Below, in pieces: positions 15,526 to 22,865 of a DNA stretch of 64,000 nucleotides; within the stretch, counting starts at the first letter, position 1; each line of letters begins with the position of its first letter. This DNA is from JAUVPB01 sp965223695 (GTDB lineage Bacteria; Actinomycetota; Thermoleophilia; Gaiellales; Gaiellaceae): assembly GCA_965223695.1 (NCBI GenBank), contig CBDCXJ010000042.1, positions 15,199-79,198 on the forward strand. The letters are read 5' to 3'. The notes under the pieces are model-generated. The model worked only from the letters and a program-made list of their open reading frames with translations. It did not search any database and was not told the DNA's origin. A program made the position numbers and the translations under genes.

Positions 15526-16590
15526 ATGGCGCGAGAGCTCGTGGGCCTGAAGATCGGGGCGTCGCAGATGACGGCGGCGCTCGTGACGCGCAATGGCTCG
15601 GCGTCGCTTCAGAGCGTCGCCTCGGCGCCTCTTGACAGCGGCATCGTCGCGGGCGGTGAGGTGCAGGACCCGCAGGCTCTAGGAGCCGCGATGAAGTCGT
15701 TCTTCAGCAGCGCCAAGCTCACCAAGAAGCAGGTCCGCATCGGCGTCGCCAGCAACCGGATCGGCGTGCGGGCAGTCGAGATCGACGGCGTCGACGATCC
15801 GGAGCAGCTTGCTAACGCGATTCGCTTTCGCGCGCAGGAGGCCCTGCCGATCCCGCTCGATGAGGCCGTGCTCGATTACCAGGTGCTCTCGGTGCTCCAG
15901 GATGACGAGGGAAAGCCGCAGTATCACGTCCAGTTCGTCGTCGCCTACCGCGACCTCGTCGACGGCTTCGTTCAGGCAGCGCGAGCGGCCGACGTCGAGC
16001 TGATCGGAGTCGACCTCGACGCGTTTGCGCTGTTGAGGGCGCTCGCACCACTCGGCCGACCCGCCGACGCTGAGAGCGCAAGCGCGGTCGTTGCGGTCGC
16101 GGTCGGAGCCGAGCGCTCGACCATCGCTGTCTCGAACGGCCTGATCTGCGAGTTCACGCGCGTGCTGGAGTGGGGTGGCAGGTCGATGACCGACGCGCTC
16201 GTAGAGCAGTTGAGCGTGGGTGCGGAAGACGCCGAGCGACTCAAGATCGCGGTGGGTCTCGCCGGCGACATCGCCGATCAGTCGATCGAGGCCGAGCAGG
16301 TCGCGCGGGCGCGCGAAGTGCTCAGCGAGACGGTGTCGGGCTTTGCGCGCGAGCTCGTTGCCTCGCTTCAGTTCTACCAGAGCCAGACCAACTCTCTCGG
16401 TATCGGCGAGATCCTGCTCGCAGGCGGCTCCGCTCGTCTCGCAGGCTTCGCCGAGGCGCTCTCGCAGATGGTCGGCGTGAAGGTACGCGTCGGCGACCCG
16501 TTCGCAAACCTCGACTCGAGCCGGAAAGGCGCCACGTTCGAGCGTGATCCCGCCCTCTCGATCGCCATCGGGCTCGGCCTCGGACAGTAA
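15526..16590 (+). CDS. pilM: Type IV pilus assembly protein PilM
   Basis: A 354-residue actin-fold ATP-binding protein. The N-terminal LVGLKIGASQMTAALV corresponds to the phosphate-1 loop, GVDLDAFALLRAL to the connecting region, and EILLAGGSARLAGFAEAL to the C-terminal adenosine-binding loop. PilM is cytoplasmic and binds the N-terminal tail of PilN, joining the inner-membrane alignment complex to the motor. It is followed by pilN with a one-base overlap of stop and start. That PilN carries four unusual tail motifs that might present extra PilM-binding sites. Confidence 0.9.
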   Translation: MARELVGLKIGASQMTAALVTRNGSASLQSVASAPLDSGIVAGGEVQDPQALGAAMKSFFSSAKLTKKQVRIGVASNRIGVRAVEIDGVDDPEQLANAIRFRAQEALPIPLDEAVLDYQVLSVLQDDEGKPQYHVQFVVAYRDLVDGFVQAARAADVELIGVDLDAFALLRALAPLGRPADAESASAVVAVAVGAERSTIAVSNGLICEFTRVLEWGGRSMTDALVEQLSVGAEDAERLKIAVGLAGDIADQSIEAEQVARAREVLSETVSGFARELVASLQFYQSQTNSLGIGEILLAGGSARLAGFAEALSQMVGVKVRVGDPFANLDSSRKGATFERDPALSIAIGLGLGQ

Positions 16591-18236
16591 TGGTCGACTG
16601 GAAGAAAGAGATCCGCTTCTCCGATCTGTTCAAGCGGGACAAGTCCGAGAAGCGCGCCGCGGGCGGGCGCGACAAGGTCGATTGGAAGCCGCCGCCGGCA
16701 ACTCCGCCCGGTAGCCCCACACCGACCGCGGGCGAGGGCACGCCGCCGGCGTCACCGGCGCCGGGCCAGCCCGATTTCGCGCAGCCGGCTCCGCCGCCGC
16801 CGCACGAGCCCGCGTCTCCAGTACCTGACGCAGGCACCCCGCCCCCGCCTGGGCCGGGTCCAACGCCCGCGTCGCCTCCGCCCGAAACAGGCCCTGCGCC
16901 CGCATCGCAGCCGCCCGGGACCGATCCCGCGCCCGAGTCGCCCCACGGGGCGCCGCCGCACGACGTGCCTGTCCCGCCGAGTCCAGGCCCAGCCCCCACC
17001 GCCGGGCCGCCCGCACAGGGCCCACCGGCTGATCCTGCCGCGGGACAGCATCCACAGGGCCCCGTGGCGCAGCCCGAGAGTGCGCCTCAGCCCGAGGGCC
17101 AGGAGACGAGCGTCTGGAAGAAGGAGGTTCGCGCCACTGACCTGCTGAAGAAGATGGGCTGGTCCGCTGGCGGCGGCCCGAAAGCACCGCGCGGTGCCAG
17201 GGCGACGGCACAGCGCACTCCACGGCCGGACGGGCCGCGCGAGGACGCACCCGACGACGCCCGCGAGGGCAGCGTCTGGAAGCGAGAGCTCAAGGCCGGC
17301 GACCTGTTCCGCCGTCGCGAGAAGGCGCCGTCGGTGCCCGGCGATGCATTCACCGAGGCCGGAGCCGAACCAGTCAGTTTCTGGAAGAAGGAGATCAGCC
17401 TCACCGACCTGCTGCGCAAGGGTGGATCAGACACGCAGCCACGGCCACCCTCGGCGCCCGGCGCGAGTCAACCCAGCAAGCGCGGCAAGCTTTCGCTGCC
17501 CTCGCTGGGCGGAGGCCTCTTCGGCAGTTCCGGCGCGGGCCGGGCCTCACCGAACGCGCCCGTCGCGATCCCGCTCACCCGCGCGGTCAACCTCCTTCCA
17601 CCAGACCTCGCGTCTCAGAAGAAAAAAGCGGTCGGGCCCGCCGAGATCGGTGTCGCTGTGGCCGGGCTCGTGGTCGTGATCGGCCTGGCGATCCTCTTCA
17701 ACAGCGCGTCATCCAGGGTCAACGACGCCGAGCAGCAGCTTGCTGCCCTCGAGGCGGAGCGCTCTGATCTCGCCGACGCTGCCGCCGCTCTCGAAGCGCA
17801 GGGGGGCCTCGGCGGGCCCGTCAACCCGCTCGTCGGAGAAGAAGGTCAACGCGCAAGCGCGCTGTCGAATGCGCTCGAGTCACGCACGGCCTGGGATCGG
17901 GTACTCCGTCGCATCACGGTGGTGATGCCAGGCGATACGTGGCTGCGCGGACTGGGTGGAACGTCGACGACCTCTGACCTCACGCTGAACACAGGGCCCG
18001 GCGCCGAGCTTGTAAGCACCCTCACGCTCACCGGTTACTCGATGAGTCGCGACGGAGTCGCCAAGCTCCTTTCGCGCCTCGAGACGATTCCCGAGCTCGC
18101 CACCGTCCAGCTGCTGGCCGCCACGCAGACCGAGCTCGCCGACACGACCGTGATCGAGTACTCGATCACGGCAACGCTCGCGGACGATGGCAGTGGAGCG
18201 GCGCGGGCGGCAACCACGATCGGGGTCACGCCATGA
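16590..18236 (+). CDS. pilN: PilN-like protein with long repeat-bearing Pro-rich N-terminus
   Basis: A 548-residue protein, far longer than usual PilN (about 180-200). The C-terminal part is PilN: a NLLP motif near residue 333, one transmembrane helix around 350-370, a coiled coil, and a periplasmic ferredoxin-like domain (DRVLRRITVVMPGDTWLRG). The first 330 residues are Pro/Ala-rich and carry four copies of a short motif W-K-K/R-E-x-x-x-x-D-L: WKKEIRFSDLFKR (W4), WKKEVRATDLLKK (W176), WKRELKAGDLFRR (W230) and WKKEISLTDLLRK (W265). The motifs are on the cytoplasmic side. The gene overlaps pilO by four bases. Confidence 0.85.
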   Translation: MVDWKKEIRFSDLFKRDKSEKRAAGGRDKVDWKPPPATPPGSPTPTAGEGTPPASPAPGQPDFAQPAPPPPHEPASPVPDAGTPPPPGPGPTPASPPPETGPAPASQPPGTDPAPESPHGAPPHDVPVPPSPGPAPTAGPPAQGPPADPAAGQHPQGPVAQPESAPQPEGQETSVWKKEVRATDLLKKMGWSAGGGPKAPRGARATAQRTPRPDGPREDAPDDAREGSVWKRELKAGDLFRRREKAPSVPGDAFTEAGAEPVSFWKKEISLTDLLRKGGSDTQPRPPSAPGASQPSKRGKLSLPSLGGGLFGSSGAGRASPNAPVAIPLTRAVNLLPPDLASQKKKAVGPAEIGVAVAGLVVVIGLAILFNSASSRVNDAEQQLAALEAERSDLADAAAALEAQGGLGGPVNPLVGEEGQRASALSNALESRTAWDRVLRRITVVMPGDTWLRGLGGTSTTSDLTLNTGPGAELVSTLTLTGYSMSRDGVAKLLSRLETIPELATVQLLAATQTELADTTVIEYSITATLADDGSGAARAATTIGVTP

Positions 18237-18940
18237 AGAACAAGCAGGTCCCGATCGCCGCAGTAGTCGGGCTGGCCGTCCTGATCGTGGCTGTCGCCGG
18301 CTACATGGCCCTGATCCGACCCAAGAACGCCGACGCCCAGCAGCTCGAAGACGAGGTCGCCGCGCTCGAGACCGAGGTCGCGCAGGAACGGATCCGCCAG
18401 AAGTCACTGGCCGAGGAGATCTCGTCGCGCGACGAGATAACCGTGCGCGTCGCAGATCTCGTCCGACTCGCCAAAGCGATGCCCGAAGACCACGACGTGG
18501 CGGGTGTCCTTATTGAGCTCGATGCGATCTCGGCCAGCGCGGGCGTTGAGTTTCTCTCGATCAGTCCGCAGGAGGCTCTGGACAGTGGCGGTTTCGTCCG
18601 TCAGCCGATCCAGCTCACGTTTGCCGGCAGCTACTTCGATCTGAACGAGCTCCTCTACGAGCTACGCAACCTCGTTCGCGTGCGCGACGGCGCGCTGCAG
18701 GCGACCGGTCGGCTCTTCACGCTCGATCAGTTCGACATTCACGAGGCGGCCGAGGGATTCCCGGACGTCGAAGCGCTCCTCACGGTCTCGGCATACCGGT
18801 ACGGCAGCCTGCTCGCAGACGACCTGCTGGGCATCCCGGCCGAGCTGCCGGGCCTCGAGCTCCCGCCCACGGAGACGTTCGAAGGTGGCGGAGGCGGGCC
18901 CGATGACCCGCCGGCGCTGCCCGAGGGCGAGGGGAACTAG
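18233..18940 (+). CDS. pilO: Type IV pilus assembly protein PilO-like
   Basis: A 235-residue protein with one N-terminal transmembrane helix (VPIAAVVGLAVLIVAVAGYMAL), a coiled coil (residues 30-70, Glu/Gln-rich) and a C-terminal domain with IQLTFAGSYFDLNELLYELRNL, which fits the PilO periplasmic ferredoxin-like domain. PilO and PilN form the inner-membrane alignment complex. ATG 18233 overlaps the stop of pilN as ATGA. The C-terminus ends in a Gly/Pro/Glu tail. Confidence 0.85.
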   Translation: MKNKQVPIAAVVGLAVLIVAVAGYMALIRPKNADAQQLEDEVAALETEVAQERIRQKSLAEEISSRDEITVRVADLVRLAKAMPEDHDVAGVLIELDAISASAGVEFLSISPQEALDSGGFVRQPIQLTFAGSYFDLNELLYELRNLVRVRDGALQATGRLFTLDQFDIHEAAEGFPDVEALLTVSAYRYGSLLADDLLGIPAELPGLELPPTETFEGGGGGPDDPPALPEGEGN

Positions 18941-18949
18941 GAGGGCTAC

Positions 18950-19789
18950 GTGGCGCGAGCCAAGACCGCCAAGAAGAAGCTGTCGCCGGCCGAGCAGCGT
19001 GAGGCGCAGAAGCAGGCCAAGCAGAAGAAGATCCTGCTTATCCTCGCTCCGGTCCTGCTGATCGCTGTCGCGATTCAGATCCCGAAGCTCCTCGGCGGCG
19101 ACGAGGAGCCCGCCGCGACGGACACGACGGCGGTCGAAGAGGACGGAGCCGAGGCGCCCGCTCCAGCGGCCGGCGCGGCGCCCGACCCGAGTCCGACTGC
19201 GAGTCCAGCTGACGGCACGGATCCTGTTCTCGGCGACCCGCTTTTGGGCGGGCCGGGCGTTCCATCGTCGGTGGCCCGGCTTGCCGAGGTCTCAGACAGC
19301 GACCCGCTCGCTCCGGTCGGGGTCTCCGAGCTGATCTCGTTCACCACGTTCATCGGCGACGACCCCTTCGTCCAGCTGGTCGAGCCCCCGCCGCCCGCTG
19401 AGGAGTCAGGCGGTGGTGGTGCCGGTGGCGGCGGAGGTAGCGGCAGCGGGTCGGGCGGCGCCTCAGGCGATCCCGCCGCGACCGAGAGCCTCGCGATCCT
19501 CGAGATCAACGGCGCGCAGGAAGTGGTTCAGGTCGGCGGTCACTTCCCGGCAGACGATCCGGCCTTCCGGCTCGTTGCGATCGACGGCACCGCAGCGATC
19601 ACATTCGGTCTCGTCGAAGGCTCTTTCTCGAGCGGTATCGAGACGCTTGACGTCGAGACCGGCCGGTCGATCACGCTCGTTAGTCAGCCCGACGGCTTCC
19701 GTTACACGATCCGGCTCGTCCAGATCACGACCGATGCTGGCGCCATCCAGGGCCTGCCGGCGCCGGCACCCCCGCCGCCGGCCGGATAG
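18950..19789 (+). CDS. PilP/GspC-like pilus accessory protein
   Basis: A 279-residue protein starting at GTG 18950, with AGGAGG shortly before. A Lys-rich cytoplasmic head (AKTAKKKLSPAEQREAQKQ) precedes one membrane helix (ILLILAPVLLIAVAIQI), a long Ala/Pro/Glu linker and a Gly/Ser spacer, then a compact C-terminal beta domain (GAQEVVQVGGHFPADDPAFRL). Position after pilO and overall layout fit a PilP-like role, but no signature was identified, so the name is inferred from context. A terminator hairpin follows. Confidence 0.5.
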   Translation: MARAKTAKKKLSPAEQREAQKQAKQKKILLILAPVLLIAVAIQIPKLLGGDEEPAATDTTAVEEDGAEAPAPAAGAAPDPSPTASPADGTDPVLGDPLLGGPGVPSSVARLAEVSDSDPLAPVGVSELISFTTFIGDDPFVQLVEPPPPAEESGGGGAGGGGGSGSGSGGASGDPAATESLAILEINGAQEVVQVGGHFPADDPAFRLVAIDGTAAITFGLVEGSFSSGIETLDVETGRSITLVSQPDGFRYTIRLVQITTDAGAIQGLPAPAPPPPAG

Positions 19790-19790
19790 T

Positions 19791-19810
19791 CCGGGGCGTG
19801 CCCCGGCTTT
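19791..19810 (+). terminator. Rho-independent terminator after the pilT-pilP-like operon
   Basis: CCGGGG (19791-19796) pairs with CCCCGG (19801-19806) around CGTG and is followed by CTTTT. It begins two bases after the stop codon. Confidence 0.65.
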
Positions 19811-19857
19811 TCCGGGGCCGTCCCTGGGTTGTGCTGCCCGTTCGTACCTGATCTGCC

Positions 19858-19976
19858 CGCACCGCCTCAACACGAAACTCGGGCGGGTACGGAGGTCTCG
19901 TCTTCGGCATCACACACGCTCCTCTCTTGCGTGCCCCAAGGCCTGAAAGCAGTGTCAACAAGACCGGGTCAATTCC
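19858..19976 (-). mobile_element. Truncated second copy of the IS3-family element (left end only)
   Basis: Read on the minus strand, this has an end like that of the IS at 20523 (GGAATTGACCCGGTC near the outer edge), the leader, and an ATG at 19910 opening the same orfA N-terminus, MPKTRPPYPPEFRVEAVR. Similarity stops at about 19858. No other part of this copy is present, so it is a 119-bp remnant in the opposite orientation to the complete copy. It lies between the pilus operon terminator and the hairpin at 19988. Confidence 0.85.
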
Positions 19977-19987
19977 AATTCCAGAAA

Positions 19988-20020
19988 CACTGAGGGCGGC
20001 CCTTGGGGCCGCCCTCAGTG
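19988..20020. terminator. Strong hairpin downstream of the minus-strand disrupted gene
   Basis: A 14-bp perfect stem (19988-20001 with 20007-20020) around a 5-base loop. It lies 37 bases past the stop of the small minus-strand ORF and probably ends that transcript, although a T-run is absent. Confidence 0.65.
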
Positions 20021-20056
20021 GGAGTGTGTTGCTACTTGGTTGGTCTAGTTTTCGCG

Positions 20057-20209
20057 TTAGGCCTCGCAGGTCGGCGGCTTGTAGTTGCTCTTGGCGTTCT
20101 TGTTGTAGCGCTTGAGGCTCTTGAGGTAGTGCCAGAGCGCGCGCTTGTCCTTGCGGGTCATCCGATCCTTCGGGTCCTTGTTCTCGAAGTACTTGTCGGC
20201 CCACTTCAT
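20057..20209 (-). CDS. Small basic protein of unknown function, coupled to the disrupted gene
   Basis: A 50-residue Lys/Tyr-rich ORF (MKWADKYFENKDPKD at the start, ending CEA). Its ATG overlaps the TGA of the upstream reading frame as ATGA. It could be a separate coupled gene, or the original C-terminus of the disrupted gene after a frameshift: DKFGPKGG running into MKWADKYF reads naturally. I do not recognise it. A strong hairpin follows. Confidence 0.4.
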   Translation of the reverse strand: MKWADKYFENKDPKDRMTRKDKRALWHYLKSLKRYNKNAKSNYKPPTCEA

Positions 20210-20522
20210 CCGCCCTTGGGGCCGAACTTGTCCCAGAGCGGGTGATCGTCGTCCCAGCGGTCAATACCGCGATCCGGTAGACACCACAGCGACTCGTCAT
20301 CGCCCTTGTGGCGGCGCTGCTTCTTGCTCAGCTTCACCTTCACGTCGACATCAACGTTCGTGTCGACCTTCGTGCGATTCGTGTTGTTGTTGTTGTTCGT
20401 GTTGTTGACCTCAACGTTCACGGTGCCGCCATGACCGTGGCCGTCACCGTCACGTGGCATGCACTTGACGAGGACGAGAACGCTTTCGTTGGCCTTCGCA
20501 TGAGCACCAGTGTCCTTGCCCG
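20206..20522 (-). pseudogene. 3' part of an unidentified gene interrupted by the IS3 element
   Basis: This is the downstream fragment of a minus-strand gene. Removing the IS and one copy of the CCCG target duplicate joins INNIAKVTG (from 21802 onward) directly to KDTGAHAKANESVLVLVKC, giving a continuous frame of 224 codons with no stop. The C-terminal half is Asn/Thr- and Asp/Val-rich (VNNTNNNNNTNRT, then DTNVDVDVKVKL), followed by a charged end with several Trp. I do not recognise the family. Its place beside prepilin genes may mean a pilus-related surface role, which is a guess. Confidence 0.75.
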
Positions 20523-20592
20523 TGGAGTTGACCCGGTCTGGTTGACATCGTGATGCTTTCGGGCCTTGTGGGTTCGGGAGAGGAGCGTTGTT

Positions 20593-20890
20593 ATGCCGAA
20601 GACGAGACCGCCGTATCCGCCGGAGTTCCGTGTTGAGGCGGTGCGGCTACTAGGGAGCGGGGAGCGCTGACCGAAGCAGCTCGCTCTGGGAGCTTGGCTG
20701 TTCGGAGCAGTCGTTGCGTAACTGGTTGCGCCAGGATCAGGCTGATCGGGGAGAGCGCGAGGACATGCTCAGCTCGCAGGAGCGCGCGAAGTTGCGTGAG
20801 CTCGAGCGGGAAAACAAGGTGCTGCGCCAGGAGCGCGAGATCTTGAAGCGCGCCGCGGCTTTCTTCGCCAGGGAGACCGACAAGCCGTGA
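20593..20890 (+). pseudogene. IS3 orfA, broken by a nonsense codon and a one-base insertion
   Basis: The frame opens as MPKTRPPYPPEFRVEAVRLL, reaches a TGA right after GSGER where the family has Ser (GERSPKQLALEL), and then carries an extra G in CTCTGGGAG that shifts the frame. After correction the rest reads normally: CSEQSLRNWLRQDQADR, a leucine-zipper-like LRELERENKVLRQEREILKR, and FFARETDKP. OrfA supplies the helix-turn-helix DNA-binding part of the transposase, so this copy is probably not self-mobile. The last four bases overlap the GTG of orfB. Confidence 0.85.
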
Positions 20891-21768
20891 CGTGTTTTGG
20901 GTTTGTCGAGGCGGAGCGAGCACAGTTTCCTGTCTCCCTGCTGTGCCGCGTCGTGGGTGTGACTCGTCAGGGCTACTACGCGTGGAAGCGGCGAGGGCCG
21001 AGCGATCGCGAGCTCGCCGACATCGACCTCGCGGTTCGGATCCGGCGTGTGCATGAGCAGACGGAAGGCATCTACGGGGCCCCGAGAATCCAGGCCGAGC
21101 TCAGACTCGCTCACGGCGTCCGTGTCGGCAAGAAGCGTGTCGCCAGGTTGATGCGCCAGCTCGGCCTCAAAGGCGCAGACGGACGAGGCGGCGGGCCACG
21201 CACCACGATCCGCGAGGCCGGGCGCTCTTCGGCACCAGACCTCGTCGACAGAGACTTCACGCGCGCAGAGCCCAACCGGCTCTGGGTCTGCGACATCAAG
21301 TACGTCCAGACCGGGCAAGGCTTCCTCTTCCTCGCCTGCGTCCAAGACGTCTACAGCCGAAGAATCATCGGCCGCTCAATGCGCGACGACCTCAAAACAG
21401 AGCTCGTCCTCGACGCGCTCGGCATGGCAGCCCACACGCGCGAGACGGCCGGCGTCATCGCGCACTCCGATCACGGCTCCCAATATACGAGCCTGGCCTA
21501 CGGCAGCCATGCCAAGGAGTCGGGAATCGATCTCTCCATGGGCAGCGTCGGCGACCCCTGGGACAACGCGCTCGCCGAGACATTCTTCGCCAGCCTCGAG
21601 AAAGAACTCCTCAAACGCGAACGCTTCACCACACGCGAGCACGCACGCATGCGCATCTTCTGGTACATCGAATGCATCTACAACCCCCGCCGACGCCACT
21701 CCAGCCTCGACATGCTCAGCCCCATCAACTACGAACAACAACACCAAACAAAGGCCATCGCGGCCTAG
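20887..21768 (+). CDS. IS3-family transposase OrfB (DDE integrase core)
   Basis: A 293-residue intact OrfB starting at GTG 20887. An N-terminal HTH_21-like part (HEQTEGIYGAPRIQAEL) precedes the rve catalytic core with the DDE triad: Asp in LWVCDIKYV, Asp in HSDHGSQY, and Glu in NALAETFFASLEKE. The C-terminus has RRRHSSLDMLSP. It would normally be made as an OrfAB fusion by frameshifting; because orfA is broken here, the product may act only on other elements, if at all. Confidence 0.93.
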   Translation: MTCFGFVEAERAQFPVSLLCRVVGVTRQGYYAWKRRGPSDRELADIDLAVRIRRVHEQTEGIYGAPRIQAELRLAHGVRVGKKRVARLMRQLGLKGADGRGGGPRTTIREAGRSSAPDLVDRDFTRAEPNRLWVCDIKYVQTGQGFLFLACVQDVYSRRIIGRSMRDDLKTELVLDALGMAAHTRETAGVIAHSDHGSQYTSLAYGSHAKESGIDLSMGSVGDPWDNALAETFFASLEKELLKRERFTTREHARMRIFWYIECIYNPRRRHSSLDMLSPINYEQQHQTKAIAA

Positions 21769-21801
21769 ACCCCAGATGTCAACCAAAACGGGTCAACTCC
21801 A

Positions 21802-22163
21802 CCCGTGACCTTCGCGATGTTGTTGATCCAACGCTGACCACACTGGGGCGCGTAGCTGCCCGGCTTAATCAGGACGTTGTAGATGAACACCGTCGGCATC
21901 GCATCAACGCTGACTTTGCCGAGGAGACCCGTCATCGAGTCCGTCACGAACGCATGTCGGTCAAGCTCCTTGCGGATCCGTGCGTCCTCGAACGAGTACG
22001 GCGCCTGGCCCGAGAAGGACGAGTAGCGCTGCGGGGCCGAGATCCCCTCAAGGACGCGCGAGCGGAAGAGCCGCGCGTTGGCAGTTGCCGTGTTCACGCC
22101 CATCGAGTCGCTTGGCAGGACGTTGCTGATGTAGTGGCAGATGAGCTCCTCGCCGGCGCGCAA
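21802..22163 (-). pseudogene. 5' part of the unidentified gene interrupted by the IS3 element
   Basis: About 120 codons from TTG 22163 to the IS junction, reading LRAGEELICHYISNVLPSD through QRWINNIAKVTG. An in-frame TAG lies four codons upstream of the TTG and no ATG or GTG is available, so the original 5' end may also be lost or the start may be weak. No signal peptide or known domain is visible. The second prepilin gene lies just upstream on the same strand. The other half is at 20206-20522. Confidence 0.65.
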
Positions 22164-22234
22164 CGCGACCGGCTAGTCGGGGCTCGTAACGTGGCAGGCT
22201 GCCGTGAGCGAAAGGATCTAGCGGCGCGCGGCGT

Positions 22235-22786
22235 CTACAGACCCGTGGACTCGTCGAACGACGAGGCCACGCGGGCCCACGTGCGGGTCGGGTCGTCCGA
22301 GTCGCGAACGACCACGGTCACGAGCTTGACGTCACGTTCGCCTGACCCACCGGTCACGAGCTGGTTCACCACGTAGACGTCGACCCGGTAGTTGCGGCCG
22401 TCGGCCCCGGCCTTCGTCTGCGTCGGTACGGCGGTCGTGCAGGGGGAGACGCCGCAGGCGACCACATGCTCGCGGTCGGCCGCGTTCGCCTCCCAGGCGC
22501 TGTCCCCCTGGTACGTCGAGTCGGTACCCGCGATGTGGGCCTCGTCGAGGCCGATCGCGTCGTACTTGATCGCGCGGAAGTTCTCCATCTCGGTGTCGGC
22601 GAGCGCGGCCGCCGTCGATGTCTGGCTCGCGCGTGTGATCGAGAGGATGCTCGACTGGAACATCGCGAACAGCGCCATCAGTCCGATCGCCATGACGGTC
22701 ATCGCGATCAGCAGCTCGATCATGCCGAAGCCGGATTGGTCGCGCAGGCGCGCAGGCGCGAGGGGGTGCCGGACAGGCGCCGTCAT
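22235..22786 (-). CDS. Type IV prepilin-like protein (PilV-like minor pilin)
   Basis: A 183-residue prepilin. After a basic leader (PVRHPLAPARLRDQSG) comes the cleavage and N-methylation site GFGMIELLIAMTVMAIGLMALFAMF, with Glu5 conserved, then a long extracellular domain containing two Cys (VVACGVSPC) and a beta-rich end (NYRVDVYVVNQLV). The MTVMAIGLMAL pattern resembles PilV/minor pilins more than major pilins. ATG 22786 gives a normal short leader; the ATG at 22867 would add about 27 residues and overlap the pilC start. It diverges from pilC. Confidence 0.82.
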   Translation of the reverse strand: MTAPVRHPLAPARLRDQSGFGMIELLIAMTVMAIGLMALFAMFQSSILSITRASQTSTAAALADTEMENFRAIKYDAIGLDEAHIAGTDSTYQGDSAWEANAADREHVVACGVSPCTTAVPTQTKAGADGRNYRVDVYVVNQLVTGGSGERDVKLVTVVVRDSDDPTRTWARVASSFDESTGL

Positions 22787-22865
22787 GAGCCGATCGTGGC
22801 TCAGCCTGGAGGGGGCGGCAAGCTCCGAAAGGGTGATACAGCGGCCTCCAGACCCTGCCGATCCC

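Larger units (their letters stand above)
20523..21801 (+). mobile_element. IS3-family insertion sequence
   Basis: A 1279-bp element. The 27-nt ends starting TGGAGTTGACCC match each other except for two positions (20523-20549 and 21775-21801). It is flanked by the 4-bp direct repeat CCCG (20519-20522 and 21802-21805), the expected IS3 target duplication. It carries a damaged orfA and an intact orfB (DDE transposase). It sits inside a minus-strand gene whose frame is restored when the element and one CCCG are removed. Confidence 0.93.

Noticed and set aside
20593..20890. Programmed frameshift in the IS orfA
   Set aside because: The frame is broken by a TGA plus an inserted G well before the usual slippery site near the orfA end, so it is damage, not programming.
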